Positions 63,195-64,000 of a DNA stretch of 64,000 nucleotides are shown piece by piece. The notes beneath the pieces are model-generated. The model did not search any database. It saw nothing but the letters and a program-made list of their open reading frames with translations, and had not been told where the DNA came from. The stretch is taken from contig FUZS01000009.1 of the NCBI GenBank assembly GCA_900167215.1, positions 62,001 to 126,000 on the forward strand, in the 5' to 3' direction. The DNA is from [Eubacterium] yurii. Lineage in GTDB: Bacteria > Bacillota > Clostridia > Peptostreptococcales > Filifactoraceae. Position numbers and translations under genes: made by a program. Positions within the stretch are counted from its first letter, which is position 1; each line of letters opens with the position of its first letter.

Positions 63195-64000
63195 ATGAAG
63201 ATTGAGATAGATAAGAAAGCTCAAAAAGTCATATCTATGCTTGAAAATAAGGGATATAATGCTTATATAGTAGGTGGATGTCTAAGAGATATCTTACTTG
63301 GTCGAAAATCTCAGGACATAGATATTACAACTGATGCCTTGCCAAAAGAAATAATAGATGTATTTAAAGATAGCTATAAAGTCATAGAAACAGGAGTAAA
63401 ATATGGTACGGTAACAGTAATTATAGAAGCTTCACCTATCGAAATTACAACATTTAGAAGTGAGCAAGACTATGTTGACGGTAGGAGACCTGAAAAAGTA
63501 AGCTTTGAAAAAGATATAAAAGCTGATTTGTCGAGGCGAGATTTTACTGTTAATGCCATGGCGTATAATGATAAAGACGGACTTATTGATTTGTTTGACG
63601 CTAAGAGAGACCTTGAGGATAAAATCATAAGATGTGTAGGCAATCCAAGACAGAGGTTCAAAGAAGACAAACTCCGTATGCTTAGAGCAGTAAGATTTGC
63701 GACTACCTTAGATTTTAAAATCGAAGATGAAACTTTTAAAGCTATAAAGGAGTATTCTCAATATTTAAACGAAATATCAATAGAGAGGATAAATGTAGAG
63801 CTTAGCAAGATGTTACTTGTCCAAAAACCTTCTAAAGCTATGCTTTTGCTCAAAAAAACAGGACTGCTTAAAAATATTTTACCTGTAATTGACGATATGT
63901 ATGGCTTTTCTCAGCAAAATCCCTATCACGAAAAGGATTTGTTCTTTCATACTATGGATGTGCTTGACAGTGTGAGAGATGATTTAGTATTAAGACTTGC
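63195..64000 (+). CDS. cca: CCA-adding tRNA nucleotidyltransferase, 3' partial
   Basis: The enzyme adds or repairs the CCA end of tRNAs. The visible 268 residues start at ATG 63195 and run off the window. The nucleotidyltransferase signature is VGGCLRDILLGRKSQDIDITT (about residues 24-43; G-G-x-x-R-D and DID metal ligands). RRDFTVNAMAYND, GRRPEKVSF and RFKEDKLRMLRAVRFA follow, all diagnostic for class II CCA enzymes. Near the edge YHEKDLFFHTMDVLDS suggests an HD-type domain, as in long versions. The ribosome site is weak. The gene is probably intact beyond the window. Confidence 0.93.
   Translation, partial: MKIEIDKKAQKVISMLENKGYNAYIVGGCLRDILLGRKSQDIDITTDALPKEIIDVFKDSYKVIETGVKYGTVTVIIEASPIEITTFRSEQDYVDGRRPEKVSFEKDIKADLSRRDFTVNAMAYNDKDGLIDLFDAKRDLEDKIIRCVGNPRQRFKEDKLRMLRAVRFATTLDFKIEDETFKAIKEYSQYLNEISIERINVELSKMLLVQKPSKAMLLLKKTGLLKNILPVIDDMYGFSQQNPYHEKDLFFHTMDVLDSVRDDLVLRL

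Noticed and set aside
1-64000. CRISPR arrays, tRNA or rRNA genes, prophage or transposase genes
   Set aside because: No regularly spaced direct repeats, no cloverleaf with CCA-type ends and no recombinase motifs were found in either strand.

Overview
The window is a chromosomal segment of a very AT-rich, low-GC Gram-positive bacterium, most likely an anaerobic member of the Clostridia (Peptostreptococcaceae-like). This follows from AGGAGG or GGGGG Shine-Dalgarno sites, occasional TTG and GTG starts, an alaS T-box, a dnaG-rpoD pair, BceRSAB-type and SdpRI-type modules, and the absence of an outer-membrane gene set. The species is inference. I see no phage, no transposase, no CRISPR array, and no rRNA or tRNA gene.

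Layout. 0-5.6 kb: nrnA (5' cut) - truB - ribF - clpE-like, part of the usual infB/rbfA neighbourhood. 5.6-7.7 kb: an SdpR/SdpI-type pair on the minus strand with a clear promoter and operator, then a zinc-ribbon membrane protein. 7.9-15.6 kb: T-box - alaS, then der - recX - Lon-like protease. 16-18.8 kb: two tandem membrane paralogues, then an aldo/keto reductase overlapping a flavodoxin. 19.3-22.1 kb: a lipoprotein and mgtE, whose leader carries a small Asp-Pro-rich ORF and a hairpin at the RBS. 22.4-27.1 kb: a BceAB-RS-like peptide-antibiotic resistance module. 27.3-33.4 kb (minus): an amidase-like secreted protein, a clan-A-like glycoside hydrolase, a TlpA-like thioredoxin with a premature stop, a VWA lipoprotein and an AI-2E family transporter. 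33.5-38.9 kb: a UgtP-like glycosyltransferase, tpx, a frameshifted zinc phospholipase C gene, a DUF2156 protein and an Eis-like acetyltransferase. 39-44.5 kb: rluD-like, murE (non-DAP motif), gltS, murI. 44.8-48.8 kb (minus): a MacB-like ABC transporter with an Ig-repeat membrane protein in place of MacA. 49.05-51 kb: a structured RNA candidate, a UPF0489 protein and uppP. 51.2-54.7 kb: dnaG - rpoD. 54.9-60.1 kb: a prepilin peptidase, then ftsE - ftsX - M23 peptidase - S41 protease - NusG_II-like protein. 60.3-64 kb: tex, a zinc-ribbon membrane protein and cca (3' cut).

How it works together. Most genes are housekeeping: tRNA modification and charging, ribosome GTPase, replication and transcription initiation, and peptidoglycan precursors and remodelling (murE, murI, uppP, ftsEX with an M23 enzyme and a C-terminal protease). 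Envelope-stress genes (BceRSAB-like, SdpRI-like, MacB-like, DUF2156) are scattered among them. The most interesting items are the mgtE leader (a 20-codon ORF whose DPYPKP resembles enterobacterial Mg2+-sensing leader peptides), a 208-nt structured RNA closed by a 12-bp helix, and a family of roughly 110-130-bp MITE-like intergenic repeats with TTATACTAA/TTAGTATAA ends and no transposase in view.
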